Positions 1-9,683 of a DNA stretch of 64,000 nt are shown here, one piece after another; positions within the stretch are counted from its first letter, which is position 1, and each line of letters begins with the position of its first letter. The DNA is from an uncultured Allobosea sp. (GTDB lineage: Bacteria > Pseudomonadota > Alphaproteobacteria > Rhizobiales > Beijerinckiaceae). The translations under genes were made by a program, and so were the position numbers. The stretch covers positions 123,927-187,926 of the forward strand of contig NZ_CAMFJF010000004.1 of assembly GCF_945956895.1 (NCBI RefSeq). Direction: 5' to 3'. The notes beneath the pieces are model-generated. The model was not told where the DNA came from. It saw nothing but the letters and a program-made list of their open reading frames with translations, and did no database searches.

Positions 1-378
1 CGCCTTGCGCCTGTCCGGCGTGATCGCGCCGCGCTTGGCGAGCTCCATCTGCACGCGCCCGATCGCCGGGGCGAAATCCTTGCCCGGCCCCGCCCAATTG
101 GCCGAGAACAGGCCCGGCGCACCGTCGAGCGCGTCGATGCAGATGCCGGAATCGTCGGAGATCGCCGGCAGCCCGCTGGCGCTCGCGGCGGCGACCGCCT
201 TGATCGCCGCGTTCTCGGAAAACATGTAACCGTCCTCGACCGGTTCGGGCAGACCGAGCTCCCCGGCCGAGACGAGCGCGATGCCATAGGGCGCCAGCAA
301 CTCGCGCATCTCGCGCAGCTTGCCCTGGTTATGGGTCGCGATCACGACCTTGCCGGTGAGGAGGCGATGCTCCGACAT
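1..378 (-). CDS. rdgB: RdgB/HAM1-type dITP/XTP pyrophosphatase, 3' end truncated by window start
   Basis: Reverse strand from ATG at 376-378 reads MSEHRLLTGKVVIATHNQGKLREMRELLAPYGI...ISDDSGICIDALDGAPGLFSANWAG; SDDSG/GAPG motifs; adjacent to rph. Confidence 0.93.
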   Translation of the reverse strand, partial: MSEHRLLTGKVVIATHNQGKLREMRELLAPYGIALVSAGELGLPEPVEDGYMFSENAAIKAVAAASASGLPAISDDSGICIDALDGAPGLFSANWAGPGKDFAPAIGRVQMELAKRGAITPDRRKA

Positions 379-403
379 CTCTTCGTATCCTCTGGAACCA
401 CGC

Positions 404-493
404 CGTCATCCCGGGCTTGACCCGGGATCCATCGAAGGGCGTCACACTCTACGATGGACCCCGGATCTCCGCTTCGCTGCGTCCGGGATGACG
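404..493. repeat. Intergenic inverted-repeat element, family A
   Basis: cgtcatcccgggcttgacccgggatccat...atggaccccggatctccgcttcgctgcgtccgggatgacg. Confidence 0.85.
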
Positions 494-512
494 CTGTGTT
501 CTATGACGGGGA

Positions 513-1229
513 CTACGCCACCGCAGCCTTCTGCAGCGTGACGAGCCTGGAGACGCCGCCCTTGGCGAGCTTGAGCAGCGCGAGCAGCTCTTCTTCGGAG
601 AAGGGCGCGCCCTCGGCCGTGCCCTGCACCTCGACGAGGCCGCCTGAGCCGGTGATGACGAAATTCGCGTCGGTCTGCGCGCCGGAATCCTCGACATAGT
701 CGAGATCGATCACCGGGTTGCCGGCGACGATGCCGCAGGAGACGGCGGCGACATGGTCCTTCAGCGGGTTCGTGCCCTTGAGCAGGCCACGGCCTTCCAT
801 CCATTTCAACGCGTCGTGCAGCGCGACCCAGGCGCCGGTGATCGAGGCGGTGCGGGTGCCGCCATCGGCCTGCAGCACGTCGCAATCGACGACGATCTGG
901 CGCTCGCCGATCGCGGTGAGGTCGACGACGGCGCGAAGCGAGCGGCCGACCAGGCGCTGGATCTCCTGCGTGCGGCCGGACGGCTTGCCGGAGGTGACCT
1001 CGCGGCGGGTGCGCTCATGCGTGGCGCGCGGCAGCATCGAATATTCGGCGGTGACCCAGCCCTTGCCGGTGCCGCGCAGCCACGGCGGCCCCTTTTCCTC
1101 GACGGTCGCGGCGCAGAGAACCTTGGTTTCTCCGAACGTCACCATGCAGGAACCCTCGGCATAGCGCACCACGCCGCGTTCGAGCGTGACCTTGCGCATC
1201 TCGTCGGCGGCGCGTTTGGAGGGTCGCAT
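513..1229 (-). CDS. rph: Ribonuclease PH
   Basis: [53 protein letters not shown]...; start chosen at CAT 1227-1229 instead of the longer ORF start. Confidence 0.96.
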   Translation of the reverse strand: MRPSKRAADEMRKVTLERGVVRYAEGSCMVTFGETKVLCAATVEEKGPPWLRGTGKGWVTAEYSMLPRATHERTRREVTSGKPSGRTQEIQRLVGRSLRAVVDLTAIGERQIVVDCDVLQADGGTRTASITGAWVALHDALKWMEGRGLLKGTNPLKDHVAAVSCGIVAGNPVIDLDYVEDSGAQTDANFVITGSGGLVEVQGTAEGAPFSEEELLALLKLAKGGVSRLVTLQKAAVA

Positions 1230-1401
1230 GAAACTGTCCTGTATCTGGGGAAGAGGCGGCTTGTAGGCGTTTGCGCTGCGCGCGGCAAGGTACGGGCTGG
1301 TTCTGCCCCTTGATCCCTGCGCTCTGCATGACGACAATAGGACGAGAACGACGGTTCGCCTGAAAAGGTTCATGAGCGCCCATACGCCCCGCCCTGAGAC
1401 G

Positions 1402-2457
1402 ATGAGCAGCTTGGTCGAGACCGACCAGCGCTCGCGCGAGATTTTTCGCCAGATCGTCGACGGCTACATGGCCACCGGCGAGCCGGTCGGCTCGCGCAAC
1501 ATCGCCCGCCTTCTGCCGATGTCGCTCTCGCCGGCGACGGTGCGCAACGTCATGACCGACCTCGAAATGGCCGGGCTGATCTACGCGCCGCATACCTCTG
1601 CGGGGCGCTTGCCCACGGAAAGAGGCCTGCGCTTCTTCGTCGATGCGATGATGGAGGTCGGCAATCTCACGACCGACGAGCGCTCGCGCATCGAGGCCCA
1701 GATCAGGGTCGCCGCCAGCAATCGCAATCTCGACCAGACCCTGACGGAAGCCTCGGCGCTGCTCTCCGGCCTGTCGCGTGGTGCCGGCGTCGTCGTCACT
1801 ACCAAGGCCGACGTCCGGTTGAAGCATATCGAGTTCGTCCGGCTCGACCCGCTGCGGGCGCTGGTCGTGCTCGTCTCCGAGGACGGCACGGTCGAGAACC
1901 GCCTGCTGGCCTTGCCGCCCGGCCTGCCGGCCTCGGCGCTGAGCGAGGCCGCGAATTTCCTCAACGCCCGTATCCTCGGCAAGACGCTGGCCGACCTGCG
2001 CAGCGAGATCGGCGGGCAGCGCGCCCTGATGGAGCGCGAGCTCGACGCCCTGACCGCTCGGCTCGTCGAGAGCGGTATCGCGACCCAGGCCGGCCCCGGC
2101 AGCGATCGCCATCTCATCGTGCGCGGCCAGGCCAATCTGCTCGACGATCTCCGGGCGCAAGAGGATCTCGAGCGCATCCGCATGCTGTTCGGCGATCTGG
2201 AGACGCAGACCGACGTCATCGACCTGCTGACTCGGGCCGAGGATGGCGACGGCGTGCGCATCTTCATCGGCTCGGAGAACAAGCTGTTCTCGATGTCCGG
2301 CTCCTCGATGGTGGCCGCACCCTTCCGCGATGCCGAGCAGCGCATCGTCGGCGTCGTCGGCATCATCGGCCCGACACGCCTGAACTATGCCCGCATCGTC
2401 CCGATGGTCGATTACACCGCCAAGGTTGTGGGCCGATTGCTCGACGGCAGCCGCTGA
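1402..2457 (+). CDS. hrcA: Heat-inducible transcriptional repressor HrcA
   Basis: [81 protein letters not shown]. Confidence 0.96.
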   Translation: MSSLVETDQRSREIFRQIVDGYMATGEPVGSRNIARLLPMSLSPATVRNVMTDLEMAGLIYAPHTSAGRLPTERGLRFFVDAMMEVGNLTTDERSRIEAQIRVAASNRNLDQTLTEASALLSGLSRGAGVVVTTKADVRLKHIEFVRLDPLRALVVLVSEDGTVENRLLALPPGLPASALSEAANFLNARILGKTLADLRSEIGGQRALMERELDALTARLVESGIATQAGPGSDRHLIVRGQANLLDDLRAQEDLERIRMLFGDLETQTDVIDLLTRAEDGDGVRIFIGSENKLFSMSGSSMVAAPFRDAEQRIVGVVGIIGPTRLNYARIVPMVDYTAKVVGRLLDGSR

Positions 2458-2494
2458 AGCGCGGTTTCTCCATGGGAAAATTCGCCGACAGGGC

Positions 2495-2593
2495 CGTCAT
2501 TGCGAGCACAGCGAAGCAATCCAGAGGGACCGGGTTGAACCATTTCACCCGGTCCCTCTGGATTGCTTCGTCGCTTCGCTCCTCGCAATGACG
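2495..2593. repeat. Intergenic inverted-repeat element, family D
   Basis: cgtcattgcgagcacagcgaagcaatccagagggaccgggt...acccggtccctctggattgcttcgtcgcttcgctcctcgcaatgacg; long hairpin. Confidence 0.9.
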
Positions 2594-2738
2594 GCGAAGC
2601 AGCGTCGTGCTTATGGACCCCGGCGCGGTACAAGGGCCGTCCGGAATGACGACGTGTTTCCCAGGAAAGTTGGCTTTGCGGGCGGAAGCGGCTATCGAGC
2701 GGGCAAAGCAATCCTTTCCGCAATTCAGGTTACGACCC

Positions 2739-2987
2739 ATGTCCGAGCAGCTTCCCGACCGGCTTTCCGTCAATCCGGACAGCCCTTTCTATAATGAAGA
2801 GGTGCTGGCGCGTGACATCGGCATCCGCTTCAAGGGCGTCGAGAAGACCAATGTCGAGGAGTATTGCGTCTCCGAGGGCTGGGTGAAGGTCTCCGCCGGC
2901 AACGCCAAGGACCGTTTCGGCCGCCCGATGACGATCACGCTCAAGGGCCCGGTCGAGCCTTACATCCGCGGCAAGGTCGAGGGCTGA
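2739..2987 (+). CDS. DUF3297 family small protein
   Basis: MSEQLPDRLSVNPDSPFYNEEVLARDIGIRFKGVEKTNVEEYCVSEGWVKVSAGNAKDRFGRPMTITLKGPVEPYIRGKVEG. Confidence 0.85.
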   Translation: MSEQLPDRLSVNPDSPFYNEEVLARDIGIRFKGVEKTNVEEYCVSEGWVKVSAGNAKDRFGRPMTITLKGPVEPYIRGKVEG

Positions 2988-2997
2988 GCCTCCATTG

Positions 2998-3125
2998 TCA
3001 TTCCGGGGCTTCGCGCAGCGAAGAGCCCGGAATCCACGACCGGGCGAGCCGCTAGTCGTGGGATATCAAATGCTCCACCCAGTCGTGGGTTCCGGGTTCA
3101 CGCCGGCGGCGTGCCCCGGAATGAC
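2998..3125. repeat. Intergenic inverted-repeat element, family B
   Basis: gtcattccggggcttcgcgcagcgaagagcccggaatccacgac...gtcgtgggttccgggttcacgccggcggcgtgccccggaatgac. Confidence 0.85.
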
Positions 3126-3134
3126 AAGGGTGGT

Positions 3135-3671
3135 TCAAGCCAGGCTCTTGTAGAAAAACGTCGAGCCGCAATCGGCACCATCCGGCATCAGCGCATAGCG
3201 CGGGATGGTGCCGGCCTCGGTCCAGCCCAATCGGTTATAGAGCCGCCGTGCCGCGCCATGCTCGTCCGTGTCGAGCACCAAGAGGTCGCGGCCCTTCTCC
3301 TGCGCGATCGCCTCGGCACGCTGCATCAGCGCCTCGCCGATGCCCTGCCGGCGGGCGCGTGAATGCACCAGCACCTTCGCGATCTCGGCCCGGTGCGGCT
3401 GGTTCGGCTTGGCCGTCAGGTGGATCTGGGCCGTGCCGACGAGGCCGTCACCGTTTCGGGCGGCCAGCAGGATGACCTGCCCGCTCGCGACACCCGCCGC
3501 GACATCACGCCAGAAGCGCTCGTAATCGGCTGATGTGTTCCAGCTCATGAAACCAACGGAGGCGCCGTTGGCGACGCTGTCGCGCAGGATCTCGGCGAGC
3601 GCCGGGATGGCCGCCTCGGCAGCCTTGGCGTCGAGCGTTTCAATGGAGACGGCGAGGCTGGTCGCGTTCAT
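3135..3671 (-). CDS. GNAT family N-acetyltransferase
   Basis: Acetyl-CoA binding region VLVHSRARRQGIGEALMQRAEAIAQEKGRDLLVLDTDE. Confidence 0.88.
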   Translation of the reverse strand: MNATSLAVSIETLDAKAAEAAIPALAEILRDSVANGASVGFMSWNTSADYERFWRDVAAGVASGQVILLAARNGDGLVGTAQIHLTAKPNQPHRAEIAKVLVHSRARRQGIGEALMQRAEAIAQEKGRDLLVLDTDEHGAARRLYNRLGWTEAGTIPRYALMPDGADCGSTFFYKSLA

Positions 3672-4267
3672 GCGATATGTCCCGGAAAGGCGCCGCTTCT
3701 GGCGGCGAGGATGACGGCATAGCGGACGGGTGCATCGCCCGGATTGCGGTAGATGATCGGGCCGCGCAGATGCATCTGCAGGCAGTCGCCCTCGGCAAGC
3801 GTGTAGGGGATGCCTTCGACGGTCAGGTCGAGCCGGCCGCGCAGCACCCAGATCTGCTGGTCGAGTGCGGCCGCGCCGGTCGCGTTGTCGAGCCTCACTT
3901 CGGAACCTGCCGGCAATTCCACCTCGACGATCTCGAAGCCCGAGCCTGTCCCGCGCGGCGAGACGTTGCGGCGCAGGTAGCCGCTCGCCGGATCGCGCCA
4001 GACCGGCTGGGCGTCGCTGCGCGTCAGCGGCCCGCTTCCTGCATTCTCCTCCAGCAAGGCCGAGAGCGAGAGGCCGAGCCCGGAGCCGAGCCGGACCAGC
4101 AACGCTGCCGTCGGGCTCGATTCGCCGCGCTCGACGCGGGAGATCATCGCCCGGCTCACCCCGCTGCGCTCGGCAAGCGCATCGAGCGTCAGGCCATGGC
4201 GCTGGCGGGCGGCCTTGAGGCGCTGGCCGAGCAGCCGGTCGATCTCGGTGTCGTGGTCGAATTCCAT
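3668..4267 (-). CDS. XRE-family regulator with C-terminal cupin domain
   Basis: HTH LKAARQRHGLTLDALAERSGVSRAMISRVERGESSPTAALLVRL then cupin; 4-bp overlap with downstream GNAT gene. Confidence 0.88.
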   Translation of the reverse strand: MEFDHDTEIDRLLGQRLKAARQRHGLTLDALAERSGVSRAMISRVERGESSPTAALLVRLGSGLGLSLSALLEENAGSGPLTRSDAQPVWRDPASGYLRRNVSPRGTGSGFEIVEVELPAGSEVRLDNATGAAALDQQIWVLRGRLDLTVEGIPYTLAEGDCLQMHLRGPIIYRNPGDAPVRYAVILAARSGAFPGHIA

Positions 4268-4332
4268 GAATGGAGAATAATTATCAGATATTAGAATTTG
4301 CAAGCTTCATTTGCGATCGACGTGAACCTCGC

Positions 4333-4430
4333 CGTCATCCCGGGCTTGACCCGGGATCCATGCCGGAGCGCTTCCGAAAGAAGTTCAGGCATGGATCCCG
4401 GATCTCCGCTTCGCTGCGTCCGGGATGACG
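4333..4430. repeat. Intergenic inverted-repeat element, family A
   Basis: cgtcatcccgggcttgacccgggatccatgccggagcgcttcc...catggatcccggatctccgcttcgctgcgtccgggatgacg. Confidence 0.88.
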
Positions 4431-4516
4431 TGGTGGTTCCGGGAAAAGCAGCACGAAGATGTCTTCGAGCGGGCCAACCGCTTGGCGGAAGGCGGCTTCA
4501 CTGCTATGGCGCGCGC

Positions 4517-6322
4517 ATGAGCACCCGTTCCATCGACAATATCCGCAACTTCTCGATCGTTGCCCATATCGACCACGGCAAGTCGACGCTGGCCGACCGT
4601 CTGATCCAGCAGACCGGCACCGTCGCTGCCCGCGACATGAGCGAGCAGATCCTCGACTCGATGGATATCGAGAAGGAGCGCGGCATTACCATCAAGGCGC
4701 AGACGGTGCGGCTCGACTACAAGGCGAAGGATGGCAAGGATTACATCCTGAACCTGATGGACACCCCCGGCCATGTCGACTTCGCCTATGAGGTCTCGCG
4801 CTCGCTCGCGGCCTGCGAGGGCTCGCTGCTGGTGGTCGACGCTTCGCAGGGCGTCGAGGCCCAGACGCTCGCCAACGTCTATCAGGCGCTCGACGCCAAT
4901 CACGAGATCGTCACCGTCCTCAACAAGATCGACCTGCCGGCGGCCGATCCCGACCGGATCAAGCAGCAGATCGAGGACGTGATCGGCCTCGATGCCTCGG
5001 AGGCGGTGCCGATCTCGGCCAAGACCGGCCTCAATATCGAGGGCGTGCTGGAAGCCATCGTCGAGAAGCTGCCGCCGCCGAAGGGCGACCCGGATGCCTC
5101 GCTCAAGGCGATGCTGGTCGACTCGTGGTACGACGCCTATCTCGGCGTCGTCGTGCTCGTGCGCATCATCGACGGCGTGCTCAAGAAGGGCATGACCATC
5201 CGCATGATGCGCGCCAACGCCTCCTATGGCGTCGACCGCGTCGGCGTGTTCAAGCCCAAGATGGCCGAGGTCAAGCAGCTCGGCCCCGGCGAGGTCGGCT
5301 TCTTCACCGCCTCGATCAAGGAAGTCGCGGATACCGCCGTCGGCGACACCATCACCGACGAGAAGAAGCCGATCGCCGAGCCGCTGCCGGGCTTCAAGCC
5401 GGTGCAGCCGGTCGTGTTCTGCGGCATCTTTCCGGTCGATGCCGCCGATTTCGAATTGCTGCGAGGCGCCATGGCGAAGCTGCGCCTGAACGATGCCTCG
5501 TTCTCCTACGAGATGGAGACGAGCGCCGCGCTCGGCTTCGGCTTCCGTTGCGGCTTCCTCGGCCTGCTGCATCTGGAGATCATCCAGGAGCGGCTGGAGC
5601 GCGAGTTCAACCTCAACCTGATCTCGACCGCGCCCTCGGTGGTCTATCACCTGCGCCTGCGCGACGGCTCGACGCTGGAGCTGCACAACCCGGCCGACAT
5701 GCCGGATGTGATGAAGATCGAGGCGATCGACGAGCCCTGGATCCGCGCCACCATCTTCACGCCGGACGAGTATCTCGGCTCGGTGCTGAAGCTCTGCCAG
5801 GACCGCCGCGGTCTTCAGATCGATCTCGGCTATGTCGGCTCGCGCGCCAAGGTCGTCTACGACCTGCCGCTCAACGAAGTCGTCTTCGACTTCTACGACC
5901 GCCTCAAGTCGATCTCGAAGGGTTATGCCTCCTTCGACTACCAGATCACCGACTATCGCGAGGGCGACCTCGTGCGGATGTCGGTCCTGGTCAATGCCGA
6001 GCCGGTCGACGCACTCTCGATGCTGGTCCACCGGACGCGGGCCGAGTCGCGCGGCCGCGCCATGTGCGAGAAGCTCAAGGAGCTGATCCCGCCGCATATG
6101 TTCCAGATTCCGGTGCAGGCGGCGATCGGCGGCAAGATCATCGCCCGAGAGACCATCCGGGCGCTGCGCAAGGACGTCACCGCCAAGTGCTATGGCGGCG
6201 ACGCGACCCGCAAGCGCAAGCTTCTGGAGAAGCAGAAGGAAGGCAAGAAGAAGATGCGGCAGTTCGGCAAGGTCGAAATCCCGCAGGAAGCCTTCATCGC
6301 CGCCCTAAAGATGGACGATTGA
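4517..6322 (+). CDS. lepA: Elongation factor 4 (LepA)
   Basis: [34 protein letters not shown]...DTPGHVDF...; C-terminus [41 protein letters not shown]. Confidence 0.97.
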   Translation: MSTRSIDNIRNFSIVAHIDHGKSTLADRLIQQTGTVAARDMSEQILDSMDIEKERGITIKAQTVRLDYKAKDGKDYILNLMDTPGHVDFAYEVSRSLAACEGSLLVVDASQGVEAQTLANVYQALDANHEIVTVLNKIDLPAADPDRIKQQIEDVIGLDASEAVPISAKTGLNIEGVLEAIVEKLPPPKGDPDASLKAMLVDSWYDAYLGVVVLVRIIDGVLKKGMTIRMMRANASYGVDRVGVFKPKMAEVKQLGPGEVGFFTASIKEVADTAVGDTITDEKKPIAEPLPGFKPVQPVVFCGIFPVDAADFELLRGAMAKLRLNDASFSYEMETSAALGFGFRCGFLGLLHLEIIQERLEREFNLNLISTAPSVVYHLRLRDGSTLELHNPADMPDVMKIEAIDEPWIRATIFTPDEYLGSVLKLCQDRRGLQIDLGYVGSRAKVVYDLPLNEVVFDFYDRLKSISKGYASFDYQITDYREGDLVRMSVLVNAEPVDALSMLVHRTRAESRGRAMCEKLKELIPPHMFQIPVQAAIGGKIIARETIRALRKDVTAKCYGGDATRKRKLLEKQKEGKKKMRQFGKVEIPQEAFIAALKMDD

Positions 6323-6352
6323 GCAGGCGCCTCTCGCGCCTTTCCATCACGC

Positions 6353-6448
6353 CGTCATTCCGGGCTTGACCCGGAATCCATCGTAAAGCGCAGAACTCTC
6401 CGATGGATTCCGGATCGGCGCCGCTGTCGCGGCTTGTCCGGAATGACG
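6353..6448. repeat. Intergenic inverted-repeat element, family A variant
   Basis: cgtcattccgggcttgacccggaatccatcg...cgatggattccggatcggcgccgctgtcgcggcttgtccggaatgacg. Confidence 0.85.
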
Positions 6449-6466
6449 CGGCGGTTTTCGAAGGCG

Positions 6467-6814
6467 TCAGAGCGCCTCGGCGCCGAGCTTCGCCTGCCAA
6501 TGGGCGAGGCGCTCCTTCAGCACGCGATCCAAGACATAGGCGATATTCTCGTCCTCCAGCCTTTCCAGCGCCTCGAAGCGGAAGGCTTCGGGGCCATGTG
6601 CGTTCCAGGCTGCCTGCAAGGAGCGCTGGCGATGGCTGCCATGGCGCAAGGTGAAGCGCAGGCGGTTCTCGATCGTCGCGAGATCGGGCGCGCGCCCCAC
6701 CCAAGTCAGCCCGGCCGCCTCGCAATGGAAGGCAAAGATGCCGGCTATCGTCTTCCGTTCCTTATAGGCGGCCGTTGCCGCCTTCCTGTCAGCTATCTGC
6801 ATCATCAGGCCCAT
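6467..6814 (-). CDS. GIY-YIG nuclease family protein
   Basis: KERKTIAGIFAFHCEAAGLTWVGRAPDLATIENRLRFTLRHGSHRQRSLQAAWNAHG resembles a short, divergent GIY-YIG domain. Confidence 0.65.
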   Translation of the reverse strand: MGLMMQIADRKAATAAYKERKTIAGIFAFHCEAAGLTWVGRAPDLATIENRLRFTLRHGSHRQRSLQAAWNAHGPEAFRFEALERLEDENIAYVLDRVLKERLAHWQAKLGAEAL

Positions 6815-6866
6815 CCTGTTCGTGATGGGCGATCCAATAATACCCGGATTTTAATAAGGCAAGTTT

Positions 6867-7544
6867 TTATCCGGGTAATTTACTCGAATGGCCGGTCGCC
6901 CGCGCTCGCACCGCCGCCATGATGAAGTCGGTCGTTGCGGCGACATAGGTCTCGATCGAGGTGCCGCGTTTCCGGTATTTGGCGCGCTTCACATACCATT
7001 CCTGCAGCAGCGGCTTGATCAGCGCGGCGGAGAGATCGACGTCTCCGATCGCGAAGACGCCGCCCGCCGCACCGCGCCGCAGCACATCGGCGATGATCGT
7101 CTCGGTCGCGGCCTCGCTGTCGACAGCCTGCCGGCGCTCAGCTGCGGGGAACGACTTCGCTTCCATGAAGGCGAAGACGAACCAGGGCTGCATCGCCTCG
7201 GTCAGGCGGATATGGCTCTCGATCAGCCAGGCGAGATGGCGTCGTGGATCGTCTGTCACCGTGGGCGGCGGGCTCCCCAGGAGGGCCTGCGCCGTTCCGG
7301 CGACTTCGCCCAGAATCATCGCCAGCAGCGTCGTCTTGTTGGGGAAATAGGCATAGAGCCCGCCCATGCTGAGGCCCGAGGCCTCGGCGAGGTCGCGCAG
7401 GCTGGTGGCGTGAAAACCCTGCCGGTTCGAGAGCTTGAGCGTGGCCTCGACGATGCGCGCGAGATTGGCGACGGCGACATGCGGTTTGCGCACGCGGATG
7501 GCGTCGCGATGCCGTTCGAAGATGCGCTGGCACAGCGCCTCCAT
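6867..7544 (-). CDS. TetR/AcrR family transcriptional regulator
   Basis: IVEATLKLSNRQGFHATSLRDLAEASGLSMGGLYAYFPNKTTLLAMIL is a typical TetR HTH; divergent from SDR gene. Confidence 0.92.
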   Translation of the reverse strand: MEALCQRIFERHRDAIRVRKPHVAVANLARIVEATLKLSNRQGFHATSLRDLAEASGLSMGGLYAYFPNKTTLLAMILGEVAGTAQALLGSPPPTVTDDPRRHLAWLIESHIRLTEAMQPWFVFAFMEAKSFPAAERRQAVDSEAATETIIADVLRRGAAGGVFAIGDVDLSAALIKPLLQEWYVKRAKYRKRGTSIETYVAATTDFIMAAVRARATGHSSKLPG

Positions 7545-7660
7545 CGAGAAGGCGCCGGCGTCGTCCTTGTGATCGGCCGGCTGCAACCTGTCCTCGCCTC
7601 CGTCTGGCTCAAGCTTCCGCTGTCGAAACAAGCCTATTGCAAGCGCGGATGCATCGCCAT

Positions 7661-7687
7661 AAAAATAGCGAGCGCTCGCTCGATTTT
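7661..7687. promoter_or_regulatory. Palindromic operator candidate in the tetR/SDR intergenic region
   Basis: aaaaatAGCGAGCGCTCGCTcgattttt; perfect 14-nt palindrome at 7667-7680 with A/T flanks. Confidence 0.7.
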
Positions 7688-7706
7688 TGGTGGAGGAACC
7701 GCCGCG

Positions 7707-8453
7707 ATGTTCGAGGACCTTTCAGGCCGGACGGCTTTGGTGACGGGCGCGTCCGGCGGGCTGGGGCTGCATTTCGCCAAGCTGCTTGCGCGCCATGGCG
7801 CCGATGTGACGCTCGCTGCGCGAAGGCAGTCTGCGCTGGATCAGGCGGGCGCCGAGATCGCCGCGGCGGGCGGCAGCGCGAAACATCTGGTCCTGGATGT
7901 GGCCGATGCGGCCTCGATTGCGGATGCGCTCGACGGCCGGCATTTCGACATCCTCGTCAACAATGCCGGGGTCAGCGGTGCCGGTCGGGCGGCCGACCTC
8001 TCCGAAGCCGAATGGGACGCGGTGCTCGACACCAATCTGAAGGGCGTCTTCTTCGTTGCCCAGGCCGTGGCGCGCGGCATGCGCGAGAGCGGCCGGGGCG
8101 GAAGCATCGTCAATATCGCCTCGATCCTCGGCCATCGCGTCGCCGGCGGCGTCAGCGCCTATGCCGCTTCGAAGGCGGGCGTGATCCAGTTGACCAAGGC
8201 GCTGGCGCTCGAATGGGCGCGTGATCGCATCCGCGTCAACGCGCTCTGCCCCGGCTATATCGAGACCGACATCAACCGCGATTTCTTCGCGACCGAAGCC
8301 GGCCTGAACCTGATCAAGCGCATCCCGCAGCGCAGGCTGGGCCAACCGGAAGAGCTCGACGGCGCGCTATTGCTGCTCGCTTCCGCCGCCGGCAGTTACA
8401 TCACTGGCGCGACCATCGAAGTCGATGGCGGCCACCTCGTTTCATCCCTGTGA
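7707..8453 (+). CDS. SDR family NAD(P)-dependent oxidoreductase
   Basis: ALVTGASGGLGLHFAKLL; NNAG; YAASKAG catalytic motif; LCPGYIETDIN. Confidence 0.95.
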   Translation: MFEDLSGRTALVTGASGGLGLHFAKLLARHGADVTLAARRQSALDQAGAEIAAAGGSAKHLVLDVADAASIADALDGRHFDILVNNAGVSGAGRAADLSEAEWDAVLDTNLKGVFFVAQAVARGMRESGRGGSIVNIASILGHRVAGGVSAYAASKAGVIQLTKALALEWARDRIRVNALCPGYIETDINRDFFATEAGLNLIKRIPQRRLGQPEELDGALLLLASAAGSYITGATIEVDGGHLVSSL

Positions 8454-9679
8454 GCACGATCATGGATTTCGAGATTTCTCCCCGGATCGAAGACTACCGC
8501 GCGCGTATCGCCGCCTTCGTCGAGCGCGAGATCCTGCCGCTCGAAGCCGACCGGGCGTCCTATGACGCCCACGGCAACATCGCCCTGCCGCTGCTCGATA
8601 CCATGCGGGCCAAGGCTCGCGCCGAGGGGCTCTGGTGCCTGCAGCTCAAGCCGGAGACCGGAGGGATCGGGCTCGGCAAGATGGGCATGGCCGTTGCTTA
8701 CGAGGAGATGAACCGCTCGATCTTCGGCCCGGCGGTGTTCAACTCGGCGGCGCCCGACGACGGCAACATGATGGTGCTGGAGGCGCTCGGCACGCCCGCG
8801 CAGAAGGAGCGCTGGCTGAAGCCGATCGTCGAGGGCAAGGTGCGCTCCGCCTTCGCCATGACCGAGCCGCATCCGGGCGGCGGCTCCGATCCCTCGATGA
8901 TCCGGACGAAGGCCGAGCGGCACGGCGACAAGTACATTGTCAGCGGCCGCAAATGGTTCATCACCGGCGCGGAGGAAGCCAAGCACTTCATTCTGGTCGC
9001 CCGCACCTCGGACGATCCGCGCAACGGCCTCACCGCCTTCCTCTTCCATGCCGACCAGCCGGGCTGGCGCATCCTGCGCCGCATCGAGATCATGGGGCCG
9101 GAGGAGCATGGCGGCCATTGCGAGCTGGAGTTCGACGGGCTCGAAATCCCCGCGGAGAACGTGCTCGCCGGCGAGGGCAAGGGCATGAAGGTGACGCAGG
9201 TTCGGCTGGGCCCGGCCCGCCTGACCCATTGCATGCGCTGGCTCGGCCTCTCCAAACGCTGCATCGAGATCGCCCAGGCCTATGCCGCCGAGCGCTACGG
9301 CTTCGGCCAGCGCCTTGCCGATCGCGAGAGCATCCAGCTCAAGCTCGGCGACCTCGCCATGCGCATCGAGATCGGCCGCCTCTTGGTGATGAAGGCGGCC
9401 TGGGAGCTCGATCGCGGCGGCTTCGCCCGCAAGGAGGTCTCGATGGCCAAGGTCCAGGTCGCCAATGTCCTGCACGATGCCGCCGATGTCGCGATCCAGG
9501 TCAATGGCGCGCGCGGCTATTCCAAGGACACCGTGCTCGAATGGATCTACCGCTATGCCCGTCAGGCGCGGCTGGTGGACGGCGCCGACGAGGTCCACAA
9601 GATGGTGCTGAACCGCTTCCTCACGCAGGAGGGGCGGGATTTCTGGCATTGGCCCGTGGCCGGTCAGGCCCAGGGCTGA
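8450..9679 (+). CDS. Acyl-CoA dehydrogenase
   Basis: FAMTEPHPGGGSDPSMIRTKAER, KWFITGAEEAKHFILVART, VNGARGYSKDTVLEWIYRYARQARLVDGADEVHK; GTG 8450 or ATG 8462 start. Confidence 0.94.
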   Translation: MSTIMDFEISPRIEDYRARIAAFVEREILPLEADRASYDAHGNIALPLLDTMRAKARAEGLWCLQLKPETGGIGLGKMGMAVAYEEMNRSIFGPAVFNSAAPDDGNMMVLEALGTPAQKERWLKPIVEGKVRSAFAMTEPHPGGGSDPSMIRTKAERHGDKYIVSGRKWFITGAEEAKHFILVARTSDDPRNGLTAFLFHADQPGWRILRRIEIMGPEEHGGHCELEFDGLEIPAENVLAGEGKGMKVTQVRLGPARLTHCMRWLGLSKRCIEIAQAYAAERYGFGQRLADRESIQLKLGDLAMRIEIGRLLVMKAAWELDRGGFARKEVSMAKVQVANVLHDAADVAIQVNGARGYSKDTVLEWIYRYARQARLVDGADEVHKMVLNRFLTQEGRDFWHWPVAGQAQG

Positions 9680-9683
9680 GGCC

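Noticed and set aside
1230-1401. CIRCE operator upstream of hrcA
   Set aside because: No TTAGCACTC-N9-GAGTGCTAA-like inverted repeat seen in the rph/hrcA intergenic region.
2363-2773. Small ORFs across 2363-2800 on both strands
   Set aside because: Derived from the family D inverted repeat (CEERSDEAIQ / SLRGAKRRSNP translations are typical repeat artefacts).
4298-4516. N-terminal extension of the lepA ORF
   Set aside because: Translates an intergenic repeat (VIPGLTRDP...[12 protein letters not shown]); the conserved start is [15 protein letters not shown] at 4517.
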